From JAKOUY01 sp037045185 (GTDB lineage Bacteria; Actinomycetota; Acidimicrobiia; Acidimicrobiales; Ilumatobacteraceae): 64,000 nucleotides of DNA. Positions 1 to 7,686 of this stretch are shown piece after piece; the stretch's first letter is position 1, and every line of letters begins with the position of its first letter. The stretch lies in the NCBI GenBank assembly GCA_037045185.1, contig JBAOHQ010000008.1, forward strand, positions 62,001 through 126,000. Direction: 5' to 3'. The notes under the pieces are model-generated. The model saw only the letters and a program-made list of their open reading frames with translations, ran no database searches and was not told the origin of the DNA. A program made the position numbers and the translations under genes.

Positions 1-537
1 TGAGCGCCAGCCGGGCGTCGTCGACGGTGGCGTCGTAGTACAGGTACGCCGACGCCAGGTTGTCGCGCGGCATCGTCGGCAGGTGCGCCATCGCCTGTTC
101 GGCCGACAGGCGCTTGTGGAACTTGCCGATGCGCCACCCGCCGGTGAGGTCGTACATCCACAGCGCCGAGCCGAACGCCCTGGCGATCTTGCGCGAGACG
201 ACCCCGTGCTTGGTGAGCACCGGGATCATGAACGGCAGCAGGCGCACCAGGTGGGGGGCGTTGCGGCGCAGTCGTTGGCGTTCGTGGAGGGCCTCGTAGA
301 CCAGGCCGATCTCGCCCTGCTGGAGGTAGCGCAACCCGCCGTGCACCAGCTTGGAGCTCTTCGACGAGGTGCCCGAGGCGTAGTCGTCACGCTCGACGAG
401 CGCGACACGCGCAGGCCGCGGGCGGCGGCGTCGAGGGCGACACCGACGCCGGTGATCCCTCCACCCACGACCAGCAGATCGAAGCTGTCGTCGGCCAGGC
501 GGCGGAGTGCATCGCTGCGTTGGAAGGTGGAGGTCAT
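1..537 (-). CDS. glpD: Glycerol-3-phosphate dehydrogenase, N-terminal part (cut by window edge, apparent frameshift)
   Basis: This is the start of a FAD-dependent glycerol-3-phosphate dehydrogenase, which oxidises glycerol 3-phosphate to dihydroxyacetone phosphate at the membrane. Reading leftward from the ATG at 537, the protein shows the Rossmann motif LLVVGGGITGVGVALDAA near residue 22. It then changes frame near position 405: the second frame gives ALVERDDYASGTSS and KLVHGGLRYL, which are typical GlpD sequence, and continues to the window edge. One missing base near 405 would join the two parts. The C-terminal part lies outside the window. A glycerol kinase is encoded far away at 30573-32102. 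The gene is divergent from the Fur-family regulator. Family identity is secure; whether the frameshift is real is not. Confidence 0.85.
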
Positions 538-546
538 GGCGGTCCC

Positions 547-552
547 AGTCTA
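547..552 (-). promoter_or_regulatory. Putative -10 element of glpD (leaderless type)
   Basis: On the minus strand the hexamer TAGACT ends 9 nt before the glpD ATG. This matches the TANNNT hexamers 6-10 nt before start codons of many other genes here. No clear -35 was seen. Confidence 0.45.
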
Positions 553-586
553 GGAATGGGGGAGCGGCTGTCGCCCACGTCCTAAT

Positions 587-609
587 CTGCAAGATTTGCG
601 AACTTGCAG
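587..609. promoter_or_regulatory. Perfect inverted repeat, candidate operator of the Fur/PerR-type regulator
   Basis: CTGCAAG-N9-CTTGCAG forms a perfect 7-bp inverted repeat in the glpD-fur intergenic region. It covers the expected -35 area of the fur promoter (-10 at 620-625), so the regulator may repress itself. It is A/T-richer than its surroundings. That it binds this Fur protein is inferred from position and symmetry only. Confidence 0.5.
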
Positions 610-619
610 CGTGTGCGGC

Positions 620-625
620 TACGGT
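620..625 (+). promoter_or_regulatory. Putative -10 element of the Fur-family gene
   Basis: TACGGT lies 10 nt upstream of the ATG at 636, immediately downstream of the inverted repeat at 587-609. Confidence 0.4.
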
Positions 626-635
626 GGTGCCCGCC

Positions 636-1097
636 ATGCGCACACCGACCGAGCTCACCGAGGCCTTTCGGGCCAAAGGGTGGAAGGTCACGCCGCAGCG
701 CCAGCTCCTGTTCCGCCTGCTGCACGACACCGCCGAACACCCCACGGCAGAAGCCGTGTTCGTCGAGGCCAGCGCGTTGATGCCCGGCATCAGCCTGCGC
801 ACCGTGTACCAGACGCTCAGCGACCTGGTGGCGATGAACGAACTGCACGTCGTGAACGTCGGCGGGTCTTCTCGATTCGACCCGAACGTCGACGACCACC
901 AGCACGTGGTCTGCTCGTCGTGCGGGCTGATCCGTGACGTCTACCTCAGCGGCGCCGAGCGGATCGGCGTCGAGGAGGTCGACGACTTCCACCCCGAACG
1001 CACCCGCGTGGTGGTCACCGGCCTGTGTGGGCCGTGCGCCCGTCGTCCCTCAACCAACCGGCCCTCGCGGCCACCCACCAAGGAGAACCATCCATGA
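636..1097 (+). CDS. Fur-family metal or peroxide regulator (PerR/FurA-like)
   Basis: This is a 153-residue winged-helix repressor of the Fur superfamily. The N-terminal DNA-binding domain contains the segment GISLRTVYQTLSDL. The dimerisation domain carries the metal-binding segment DDHQHVVCSSCG and a second Cys pair, GLCGPC, which together form the structural zinc site. The ATG at 636 starts at the conserved N-terminal helix (LTEAFRAKGWKVTPQR); the longer open frame upstream has no family resemblance. The stop overlaps the rubrerythrin ATG (ATGA), so the two genes are translationally coupled. Coupling to rubrerythrin favours a peroxide-sensing PerR/FurA role over iron or zinc uptake control, but sequence alone cannot settle the metal. 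An inverted repeat at 587-609 is a likely operator. Confidence 0.88.
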   Translation: MRTPTELTEAFRAKGWKVTPQRQLLFRLLHDTAEHPTAEAVFVEASALMPGISLRTVYQTLSDLVAMNELHVVNVGGSSRFDPNVDDHQHVVCSSCGLIRDVYLSGAERIGVEEVDDFHPERTRVVVTGLCGPCARRPSTNRPSRPPTKENHP

Positions 1098-1507
1098 GCC
1101 TGCACGGCACCAAGACCCACGAGAACCTCAAGGAAGCCTTCGCCGGCGAGAGCCAGGCGAACCGCCGCTACCTGTGGTTCGCCCAGAAGGCCGACGTCGA
1201 GGGCTACCCCGACGCCGCGGCCCTGTTCCGCAGCGTTGCCGAGGGCGAGACCGGCCACGCCCACGGGCACCTCGAGTACCTGGCCGAGGTGGGCGACCCG
1301 GCCACCGGCGAGAAGATCGGTGACACCGAGGACAACTTCCGCTCGGCCGTCGCCGGCGAGACCTACGAGTACACGCAGATGTACCCGGGCTTCGCCAAGA
1401 CCGCTCGGGAGGAGAACCTCAACGAGATCGCCGACTGGTTCGAGACCTTGGCCCGCGCCGAGAAGAGCCACGCCGGTCGCTTCCAGCAGGGTCTCGAAGC
1501 GCTCTGA
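1094..1507 (+). CDS. Rubrerythrin-like ferritin-fold diiron protein
   Basis: This 137-residue protein is an erythrin-type rubrerythrin that reduces hydrogen peroxide at a non-haem diiron centre. The four-helix bundle carries the expected ligands: Glu in ESQANRRY, E-x2-H in EGETGH, Glu in AGETYEYTQM and E-x2-H near the C-terminus (EKSHAGRF). No C-terminal rubredoxin domain is present, so electrons must come from a separate carrier, perhaps the iron-sulfur protein encoded next. An AAGGAGAA ribosome site lies 7 nt before the ATG. The gene overlaps the Fur-family gene by 4 bp and is followed by a large stem-loop. Confidence 0.92.
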   Translation: MSLHGTKTHENLKEAFAGESQANRRYLWFAQKADVEGYPDAAALFRSVAEGETGHAHGHLEYLAEVGDPATGEKIGDTEDNFRSAVAGETYEYTQMYPGFAKTAREENLNEIADWFETLARAEKSHAGRFQQGLEAL

Positions 1508-1526
1508 TGCGTTGACCTGACCGCTG

Positions 1527-1580
1527 CCCCCGCCGCCGTGGGCCGGACCCGCCACGGTCCGCTCCCGCCGGCGGCGGGGG
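1527..1580 (+). terminator. Large GC-rich stem-loop after the rubrerythrin gene
   Basis: CCCCCGCCGCC (1527-1537) pairs perfectly with GGCGGCGGGGG (1570-1580). Nested arms CCGTGG (1536-1541) and CCACGG (1552-1557) compete or stack inside. There is no T tract, so it may be a U-less terminator or a processing and stability element that separates rubrerythrin expression from the genes downstream. Confidence 0.5.
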
Positions 1581-1618
1581 ACCATCCCCCGACCCCACTG
1601 CGAATCTGGAAGTCTGAC

Positions 1619-2932
1619 GTGAGCACGATCTACGACCCCAAGCACCCCCTGTACACCGACGAGGCCGATGTCCGTGCCGAACTGACCCGGGTCTACGACC
1701 TGTGCCATGGGTGCCGGTTGTGCTTCAAGTTCTGCACGTCGTTCCCCACGCTGTTCGAGATGATCGACCGCCACGAGGACCAGGACGCCGGACGGTTGAC
1801 GCCGGCTCAGCAGGACCAGGTGGTCGACGAGTGTTTCCAGTGCAAGCTGTGTTACATCAACTGCCCCTACATCCCCGAGCTACACGAGTGGGCGCTGGAC
1901 TTCCCGCGGTTGATGCTGCGTGCCGACGCGATGCGTCACGCCACCAAACAGGTCTCGGTACGTGACCGGTTGACCGACGCGATGATGGGCCGTACCGACC
2001 TGATGGGCACGGTGGCCACCACGGCGGCGCCGCTGGCCAACAAGGTGGTGGGGGCCAAGCCCGGCTCGCTGCTGCGCAAGGTGATCGAGAAGACCGCCGG
2101 GATCTCCAGCGTCCGCCTGCTGCCTCCCTACGCCAAGCAGCGCTTCTCCACCTGGTTTGCGAAGCGACCGAGGGTTCGCCTCGAACGCCGCCAGGGCCAG
2201 GTGGCCGTGTTCCCCACGTGCCTGGTCGAGTACCAGCGCCCGGCCGTCGGCCAGGACCTGGTGAAGGTCTACGAGCGCAACGGCATCGAGTGCTCGGTGG
2301 TCACCGACGCCGGGTGCTGCGGCGCGCCGTGGCTGCACAGCGGCGATGTCAAGCACTTCACCAAGGTGGCCGCCGACAACGTCGCCGCGCTGGCCGCCGA
2401 GGTGCGCGCCGGGCGGGACATCGTCGTGCCCCAGCCCACCTGTGGCTACGTGCTGAAGCAGGACTACCTGGCCTACGTGGGCGGTGACGACGCCAGGCTC
2501 GTCGCCGAGCACACCTACGACGCCTGCGAGTACCTGATGAAGGTGCACAAGGGTGAGGGCACGTCGCTGGACACCGAGTTCCACGGTGAGGTGCCCGCCT
2601 CGATCGCCTACCACACCCCCTGTCACCTGAAGGCCCAGAACATCGGGCTGAAGAGCCGTGACCTGATGAAGCTCACCGGTGCCACGATCAAGGTGGTCCA
2701 GCAGTGCAGCGGGATCGACGGCATGTGGGGGCTGCGCGCCGAGAACGCCGAGATCAGCGTCCCGATCGCCAAGAAGCTGGCGGCCGAGATCGCCAAGACC
2801 GGCTGCGCCACCATCGCCGGTGACTGCCACCTGGCCAACAACGCCATCACCGAGCAGACCGGGGCCGAGCCGCTGCACCCGCTGCAGGTGGTGGCCAGGG
2901 CCTACGGCATCGCCCCGGAGGGCACGCCATGA
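1619..2932 (+). CDS. Iron-sulfur oxidoreductase with two 4Fe-4S clusters and CCG domains (GlpC/HdrD-like)
   Basis: The protein has 437 residues when started at GTG 1619, a few residues before the conserved sequence YDPKHPLY. Two ferredoxin-type 4Fe-4S motifs, CHGCRLCFKFC and CFQCKLCYINCP, lie in the first 90 residues. Two cysteine-rich CCG-type domains follow (CCGAPW, then CHLKAQN and CSGIDGMWG), as in heterodisulfide reductase HdrD/HdrB and GlpC. It probably passes electrons between a membrane or soluble donor and an acceptor. The arrangement rubrerythrin - this protein - DUF3501 recurs in actinobacteria, to my knowledge without a proven function; supplying electrons to rubrerythrin is an inference. 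The stop overlaps the next start (ATGA). Confidence 0.85.
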   Translation: MSTIYDPKHPLYTDEADVRAELTRVYDLCHGCRLCFKFCTSFPTLFEMIDRHEDQDAGRLTPAQQDQVVDECFQCKLCYINCPYIPELHEWALDFPRLMLRADAMRHATKQVSVRDRLTDAMMGRTDLMGTVATTAAPLANKVVGAKPGSLLRKVIEKTAGISSVRLLPPYAKQRFSTWFAKRPRVRLERRQGQVAVFPTCLVEYQRPAVGQDLVKVYERNGIECSVVTDAGCCGAPWLHSGDVKHFTKVAADNVAALAAEVRAGRDIVVPQPTCGYVLKQDYLAYVGGDDARLVAEHTYDACEYLMKVHKGEGTSLDTEFHGEVPASIAYHTPCHLKAQNIGLKSRDLMKLTGATIKVVQQCSGIDGMWGLRAENAEISVPIAKKLAAEIAKTGCATIAGDCHLANNAITEQTGAEPLHPLQVVARAYGIAPEGTP

Positions 2933-3573
2933 CCAGCGCCTCGGGCCGGGCGCTCACCCTTGCCGACATCGCCGACGCCCGGGCCTACGAACGGGAGCGC
3001 GCCCAGCACCGGCCGCGGATGATCGAGCTGCGCGCCCGCCGCCGGGTGGCGGTCGGCACGATCATCTCGCTGGCCTTCGAGAACCGGGACACCATCCGCT
3101 TCCAGATCCAGGAGATGGCCCGCGCCGAGCGCATCGTCACCGACGAGGGCATCGAGGAGGAGTTGGCCGCGTACAACCCGCTGATCCCCGAGCCGGGGCA
3201 GCTGAAGGCGACGCTGTTCATCGAGTTGACTTCCGACGAGCAGATGCGCGAGTGGCTCCCGAAGCTGGTGGGTATCGAGTCCCACGTGCTGTTCGTCCTG
3301 CCGGGCGGCGGCGAGGTCCGCTGCACGGTCGACGCCGGCCACGCCACCCACCTGACCCGTGAGCACACCACGGCGGCGGTGCACTACATCGGCTTCGACT
3401 TCACCGCCGAGGAGGTGGCCGGCTTCGTCGACGGCACCGTGCTGGCCATCGATCATCCGGCCTACCGGGAGCAGACCGTGCTCGGTCCGGCGGTCCACGC
3501 CGACCTGGCCGCCGACCTGGCCGCCGACCTGGCCGCCGACCTGGCCGGGAGAGAATTCCCGACAAACCCCTAG
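2929..3573 (+). CDS. DUF3501 family protein
   Basis: The protein has 214 residues and matches the DUF3501 family (conserved blocks around RRRVAVGTIISLAFENRDTI and the segment VHYIGFDFTAEEV). The family has no established function and usually follows the iron-sulfur oxidoreductase gene, as here with a 4-bp overlap. No cofactor motif or membrane segment is visible. The last 25 residues contain four copies of a DLAA-type repeat encoded by a 12-bp tandem repeat (3499-3546), so the C-terminal tail is probably variable and dispensable. Confidence 0.8.
   Translation: MTSASGRALTLADIADARAYERERAQHRPRMIELRARRRVAVGTIISLAFENRDTIRFQIQEMARAERIVTDEGIEEELAAYNPLIPEPGQLKATLFIELTSDEQMREWLPKLVGIESHVLFVLPGGGEVRCTVDAGHATHLTREHTTAAVHYIGFDFTAEEVAGFVDGTVLAIDHPAYREQTVLGPAVHADLAADLAADLAADLAGREFPTNP
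3499..3546 (+). repeat. In-frame tandem repeat, 4 x 12 bp, in the DUF3501 gene
   Basis: The unit GCCGACCTGGCC occurs four times without a mismatch and encodes ADLA repeats at the C-terminus. The perfect identity suggests recent expansion by slippage. Confidence 0.9.
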
Positions 3574-3656
3574 TCAAGCCGCCGAACGCGTGGCTAGATT
3601 CCCCTCCGCGGCCAGCCAAGGGGGTGTGGTCAGCGGAATCACGGGGGCGTTTGTTC

Positions 3657-3896
3657 GTGTCTGCCAAGCAGATCCAATGGCGAGAACTCGGTGCCTGTCG
3701 CGGCCTGGAGCCCGACATCTTCTATCCCGATGACGACGACGACGCCGTGGAGGCCAAGTCGGTGTGTGCCCAGTGCGGGGTGCGCGTCGCCTGCCTCGAA
3801 TACGCGTTGGTGAGCCGGGAGAAGTCCGGCGTCTGGGGTGGGGCCACCGAACGTGAGCGCCGCCGGCTGATCCGCCAACGCCGCCGCACCGCCTGA
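3657..3896 (+). CDS. WhiB-family iron-sulfur transcription factor
   Basis: This is a 79-residue WhiB-like protein, an actinobacteria-specific redox-sensing regulator that partners the primary sigma factor. All four cluster cysteines are visible: GACRG near residue 14, then CAQC and a third cysteine five residues on (C-x2-C-x5-C). The GVWGG turn and a basic C-terminal tail (RERRRLIRQRRR) follow. GTG 3657 gives a normal N-terminus; GTG 3624 would add 11 residues. A TAGATT hexamer at 3592-3597 could be the -10 of a promoter with a leader of about 50 nt. Which WhiB subclass it belongs to cannot be assigned from the sequence alone. Confidence 0.93.
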   Translation: MSAKQIQWRELGACRGLEPDIFYPDDDDDAVEAKSVCAQCGVRVACLEYALVSREKSGVWGGATERERRRLIRQRRRTA

Positions 3897-3950
3897 ACCC
3901 GGCCGGAACCGGCCCCTGCACGTTGTTGGGGGGTGGACCGAGCCGCGCCG

Positions 3951-3956
3951 TAGTCT
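3951..3956 (+). promoter_or_regulatory. Putative -10 element of trpD
   Basis: TAGTCT lies 7 nt before the trpD ATG at 3964, consistent with a leaderless transcript. The same hexamer with the same spacing occurs at 45811-45816. Confidence 0.45.
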
Positions 3957-3963
3957 GTCGGCC

Positions 3964-5025
3964 ATGTCATCGTTGGACGAACTCGGTGGATGGCCCGCGC
4001 TGCTGACCGCGCTGCTGAGCCGGGAGGACCTCCCGGCGGCCCAGGCCCGCACGGCGATGTCCACCATCCTGGCGGGCGAGGCCACCCCGGCCCAGTTGAT
4101 CGGTTTCGTCGTGGCCCTGAGGGCCAAGGGGGAGACGCCCGAGGAGATCTCCGCACTGCTCGACGCCGTGCTGGAGGTGGCAACGATCGTTCCCCTGGAC
4201 GACGACCTGCGCAACCGCGCCGTCGACATCGTCGGCACTGGTGGTGACCGCAGCCACTCGATCAACGTCAGCACGATGGCCGCCCTCGTCGTCGCCGGGG
4301 CCGGGGTGCCGGTGTGCAAGCACGGCGCCCGGGCCGCGTCGTCGCAGTGCGGAACGGCCGACGTCCTCGAAGCGCTCGGCGTGGCCATCGAGCTCTCGCC
4401 CCAGGGCGTGCTGCGCTGCGTGCGTGAGGCCGGGTTCGGGTTCTGCCTGGCGCCGCGGTATCACCCAGCCTTCCGCTACGCCGCGCCCAGCCGCAAGGAG
4501 ATCGGGATCCCCACGGTCTTCAACATCCTCGGGCCGATGGCCAACCCCGGTCGGGTCCGCCGCCACCTCATCGGCACGGCGAACCCGGCAATGGCCGAGC
4601 GGATGCTGGCCTCGCTGCGCCTGCACGGCTCGACGCGGGCCTGGGTGGTGCACGGCAACGGGCTCGACGAGCTGACCACCACCGGCGCCTCCTCGGTGCT
4701 GGAGCTCGACGACGATCGGGTGCGCTCCTTCACGGTCGACCCCATCGCGTTGGGACTGGCGCCTGCCGTCCCCGAGGAACTGATGGGAGGGCGTCCGGCC
4801 GACAACGCCGAGTACGTCCGCCGGGTGCTCGACGGCCAGCACGGCGCGCACCGCAACATCGTCCTGCTCAACGCCGCAGCCGGCCTGGTCGCCGGTGGCC
4901 GCTGCCGTGACCTGGCCGAGGGCCTGGTGCTGGCCGCCGAGTCGGTCGACTCCGGCGCCGCCCAGGCGGTGCTGGCCAAGGTCGTGGCGGTGTCCCAGGA
5001 GGCCGCCGCCACCCTCGGCACGTGA
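3964..5025 (+). CDS. trpD: Anthranilate phosphoribosyltransferase
   Basis: This is a full-length, 353-residue TrpD, which joins anthranilate to PRPP in tryptophan synthesis. The PRPP and anthranilate motifs are present: GTGGDRSHSINVST near residue 90, KHGARAASSQCGTADVLE, and the hinge segment FNILGPMANP. It stands apart from other trp genes, which is common in actinobacteria, where trpD often lies beside cell-envelope and DNA-repair genes. The next gene starts 16 nt downstream on the same strand. Confidence 0.96.
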   Translation: MSSLDELGGWPALLTALLSREDLPAAQARTAMSTILAGEATPAQLIGFVVALRAKGETPEEISALLDAVLEVATIVPLDDDLRNRAVDIVGTGGDRSHSINVSTMAALVVAGAGVPVCKHGARAASSQCGTADVLEALGVAIELSPQGVLRCVREAGFGFCLAPRYHPAFRYAAPSRKEIGIPTVFNILGPMANPGRVRRHLIGTANPAMAERMLASLRLHGSTRAWVVHGNGLDELTTTGASSVLELDDDRVRSFTVDPIALGLAPAVPEELMGGRPADNAEYVRRVLDGQHGAHRNIVLLNAAAGLVAGGRCRDLAEGLVLAAESVDSGAAQAVLAKVVAVSQEAAATLGT

Positions 5026-5041
5026 TCGGCGGTCCCGTGCC

Positions 5042-5887
5042 ATGACCGTGATCTCGGTCCCGGCGTCCACCGCCAACCTCGGCGCCGGGTTCGACGCCCT
5101 GGGGATGGCCCTCGATCTGCGCGCCCGTGTCGGGTTGCCAGGCACGGCCGCCGATCCAGGCGCCAGGGAGGCGGACGCCCAACACCCGCTGGCGGTGGCG
5201 TTCGCCGCGGCGGGAGGCGACGGGCAGCTATGGGTCCGCTCACCGATCCCCGCCGGGCGTGGCCTGGGCTTCAGCGGGGCGATGCGCGTCGCCGGCGTGG
5301 TCGCCGCCCACGTCCAGCGTCACGGACCCGATGCGGTGCTGCCCCGCGAGGACCTGCTGGAGACGGCGGCGCGCCTGGAGGGCCACGCCGACAACGCCGC
5401 GGCGTCGATGTTCGGCGGCGTGGTGGTGGCCGCGGCCGGCCGGGTGGTCCGCATTCCCAGCGCGCTGGCGCCATCGGTGGTGGTGTGGGTACCCACGGCG
5501 TCGCAGACCTCGACCGAGCACAGCCGCCGTTCGCTGGCGGACACGGTGAGCCTGGCCGACGCGGCGTTCAACATCGGCCGGGCCAGCTTGCTGGTCGCCG
5601 CGCTGGCCGCGGGTGACGTGGCCTCATTGCGCGCGGCCACCGAGGACCGGCTCCACCAGCAGACCCGTCTGGCCAGGGTCCCGGCCACTGCCGAGGCGCT
5701 GGACGCGGCGCTGGCCGGACCGGCGTGGGCGGCGTGGCTGAGTGGCAGCGGGCCCAGCGTGGCGGCGATGTGCGACCCCGCCGACGCCCACCGCGTGGCC
5801 GCGGCGATGCCCGCCGGCGGACGGTGTCTCGTGCTGGCGGTGGCCACCGAGGGCGTCATGGTGGCGCCTGGCGTGAACCCGGACTGA
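5042..5887 (+). CDS. thrB: Homoserine kinase-like GHMP kinase
   Basis: This 281-residue GHMP-family kinase most resembles ThrB, which phosphorylates homoserine on the way to threonine. The N-terminus (SVPASTANLGAGFDALGMAL) matches ThrB motif 1. The ATP loop appears as PAGRGLGFSGA (canonical PxxxGLGSSxA), and the C-terminal motif is LSGSGPSVAAMCD. The glycine-rich loop has FSGA where most GHMP kinases have SSxA, a small departure that should be compared with relatives. No thrC or hom gene is nearby. It follows trpD by 16 nt and probably shares its promoter. A different GHMP substrate cannot be excluded. Confidence 0.8.
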   Translation: MTVISVPASTANLGAGFDALGMALDLRARVGLPGTAADPGAREADAQHPLAVAFAAAGGDGQLWVRSPIPAGRGLGFSGAMRVAGVVAAHVQRHGPDAVLPREDLLETAARLEGHADNAAASMFGGVVVAAAGRVVRIPSALAPSVVVWVPTASQTSTEHSRRSLADTVSLADAAFNIGRASLLVAALAAGDVASLRAATEDRLHQQTRLARVPATAEALDAALAGPAWAAWLSGSGPSVAAMCDPADAHRVAAAMPAGGRCLVLAVATEGVMVAPGVNPD

Positions 5888-5898
5888 GGACACGCCGG

Positions 5899-5938
5899 GA
5901 CAGCGGGCCGGGACAGCGGGCCGGGTTCAGCGGGCCGG
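5899..5938. repeat. Intergenic tandem repeat, 3 x 13-14 bp
   Basis: GACAGCGGGCCGG occurs at 5899-5911 and 5912-5924, with a 14-bp variant at 5925-5938. It fills the gap between two convergent genes. The period is not a multiple of three. Confidence 0.85.
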
Positions 5939-5940
5939 GT

Positions 5941-7615
5941 TCACGAGGCCAGGTCCAGGCGCTCGGGCAGGCGCACCGGGCGCAGCGGGCTGGCCAGCAT
6001 GCCGGTGCACTCGATCACCGTGGCGCTGCGGCGGCGATCCAGCACCCTGGCGACGACGAGCATCTCGTCCACCGCCTCTTTGTGGGCGGGGCGGTCCGCC
6101 GCGGCCCGCGGTGGTGGGGACACCGCCAGCTCCTCGGGGAGGCGCGCCCCGGACTGGAACGAGACCAGCAGCCCCTCGTCGAGATGCAAGGTGGTGTCGC
6201 CGACGGCCACCGTCAGCAACCCTGCCCGGCGCAGGCGGGTGAGCGTGGACTGGCGCTGGACGAGCTGGGCGAACGCCGCCGCCCGGTCACGGACCGCCGC
6301 CGCCTCCTCGAAGCGGCGCTGCCCGGCCAGGGTGGTCATCCGCTCGGTGAGCCGGTCGATCACGACCTGGGCAGCGTTGTCCAGCGTGTCGACCACCTCG
6401 GCCACCAGCCGGCCGTAGGCCACGGGGTCGGCGGCCCCCGAGCACGGGCAGTGCGCCCGGCCGAGCTGGTGGGCGGTGCACGCGCCGCGTCCCGGCGTGG
6501 GGGTGAACCGCGGCCCGAGCCGGGCCGTGCAGCGCCGCAGCGGGAACACGCTGTGGATGGCCTCGATCGCCAGCACGGCCGACGAGCGCGAGGGCAGCGG
6601 CCCGAAGAACATCCCCGGGCCGGAGGCCGAGGCCGCCACCGTGAGCCGTGGCCACGGTTCGTTGGTGGAGAGCCTGACGTAGGCGTACCGGTGCCAGGTC
6701 GTGCCGGCCCGGTTGTCAGCGCGGCCGGAGGGTCCGCAGCAGCCGGGCCTCGAGGATCTCGGCGACGGCGACGTCCGGGGTGACCTGGATGTCGAGCCTC
6801 GCCGTCTCGCGCAGCATCGCCCCGATCTTGCGGCGATCCTCGCTGCCGAAGTAGCTGCGGACCCGGCTGCGAAGGTTGGAGGCCTTGCCGACGTACAGAA
6901 CCTCGCCCCGGGCGTCGGTGAACTGGTACACGCCGGGCTGGCGCGGTACGCCCGTGGTGAGCCGCAGCTTGGCGGCCTGCGGGTGACCGCCCAGGCGCGG
7001 CAGGGCCAGCAGGTCGTCGAGGCCGAGCACGCCCCAGGTGGCGGCGCGCTCCAGCAGCAGGTGGAGCAGTTCTGCGGTGGCCAGGGCGTCGTCGAGGGCG
7101 CGGTGCGTGGGCCGGTGGGTGAGCCGGAAGCGGTTGGCCAGGGTGCCGAGGCGGCAATCGGGAACCTCGTCACGCACCAGCCGCCTGGCCAGCGGCAGCG
7201 TGTCGATCGAGCGATGGGGGAGCGGTGGATCACCCCGCCGGGCCCGCGCCACGTTGAGGAACCCGAGGTCGAACCCGACGTTGTGGCCGACGATCACCGT
7301 GCCGTGGGCGAACTCGTCCAGGCTGGGCAGCACCTGCTCGATCCGTGGCGCGGTGGCCACCATTGCGTCGGTGATGCCGGTCAGCACGGTGATGTGCGGG
7401 GGGATGCGCACGCCGGGATGGACGAGCGTCTGCAGCGTGCCGAGGTGCTGACCGCCGCGCATCTTGACCGCGCCGACCTCGGTGATCACGTCGACGCCGC
7501 GGTCCCCGCCGGTGGTCTCCAGGTCGAGCACGCAGAAGGTGACGTCGCACAGCGGGACGCCCAGATCGTCCAGCGAGCGCTGCACGAACAGGTCACGGTG
7601 GGGGCGCGGTGTCAT
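5941..7615 (-). CDS. DEDDh exonuclease fused to GIY-YIG and UvrC-like domains (apparent frameshift)
   Basis: From ATG 7615 the protein begins with a DnaQ-type DEDDh exonuclease (DLETTG near residue 31, HNVGFDLGFL, HRALDDA). A GIY-YIG nuclease domain follows (PGVYQFTDARGEVLYVGKAS, near residue 230). The first frame stops near 6716. The next frame continues at once with a UvrC-like region containing a cysteine cluster (CTAHQLGRAHCPCSG) and a UVR-type helix pair (AGQRRFEEAAAVRDRAAAF), ending at 5941. One surplus base near 6714 explains the break. The architecture equals M. tuberculosis Rv2191 and resembles E. coli Cho, an SOS-induced UvrC homologue. A LexA box lies 20 bp upstream. The likely role is incision and processing in nucleotide-excision repair. 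Confidence 0.85.
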
Positions 7616-7635
7616 ACAGGTGTTCGATTGAACTG

Positions 7636-7649
7636 CGAACAGGCGTTCG
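7636..7649. promoter_or_regulatory. LexA (SOS) box between the exonuclease/UvrC-like and NYN genes
   Basis: CGAAC-AGGC-GTTCG matches the actinobacterial LexA consensus CGAACRNRYGTTYG at every position. It lies between divergent start codons (7615 minus, 7687 plus) and can serve either or both promoters. Confidence 0.85.
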
Positions 7650-7674
7650 TGTCAAGTCGCCACAGGTCGCCGGG

Positions 7675-7680
7675 TACCGT
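7675..7680 (+). promoter_or_regulatory. Putative -10 element of the NYN gene
   Basis: TACCGT lies 6 nt before GTG 7687. The LexA box ends 25 bp upstream of it, so LexA would cover the -35 area of this promoter. Confidence 0.45.
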
Positions 7681-7686
7681 GAGCCC

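Noticed and set aside
7622..7633. GTTCGATTGAAC beside the LexA box
   Set aside because: It is a palindrome but with half-sites in the order GTTC-N4-GAAC, the reverse of the LexA box. It may be chance, or part of another site; I do not call it a second SOS box.
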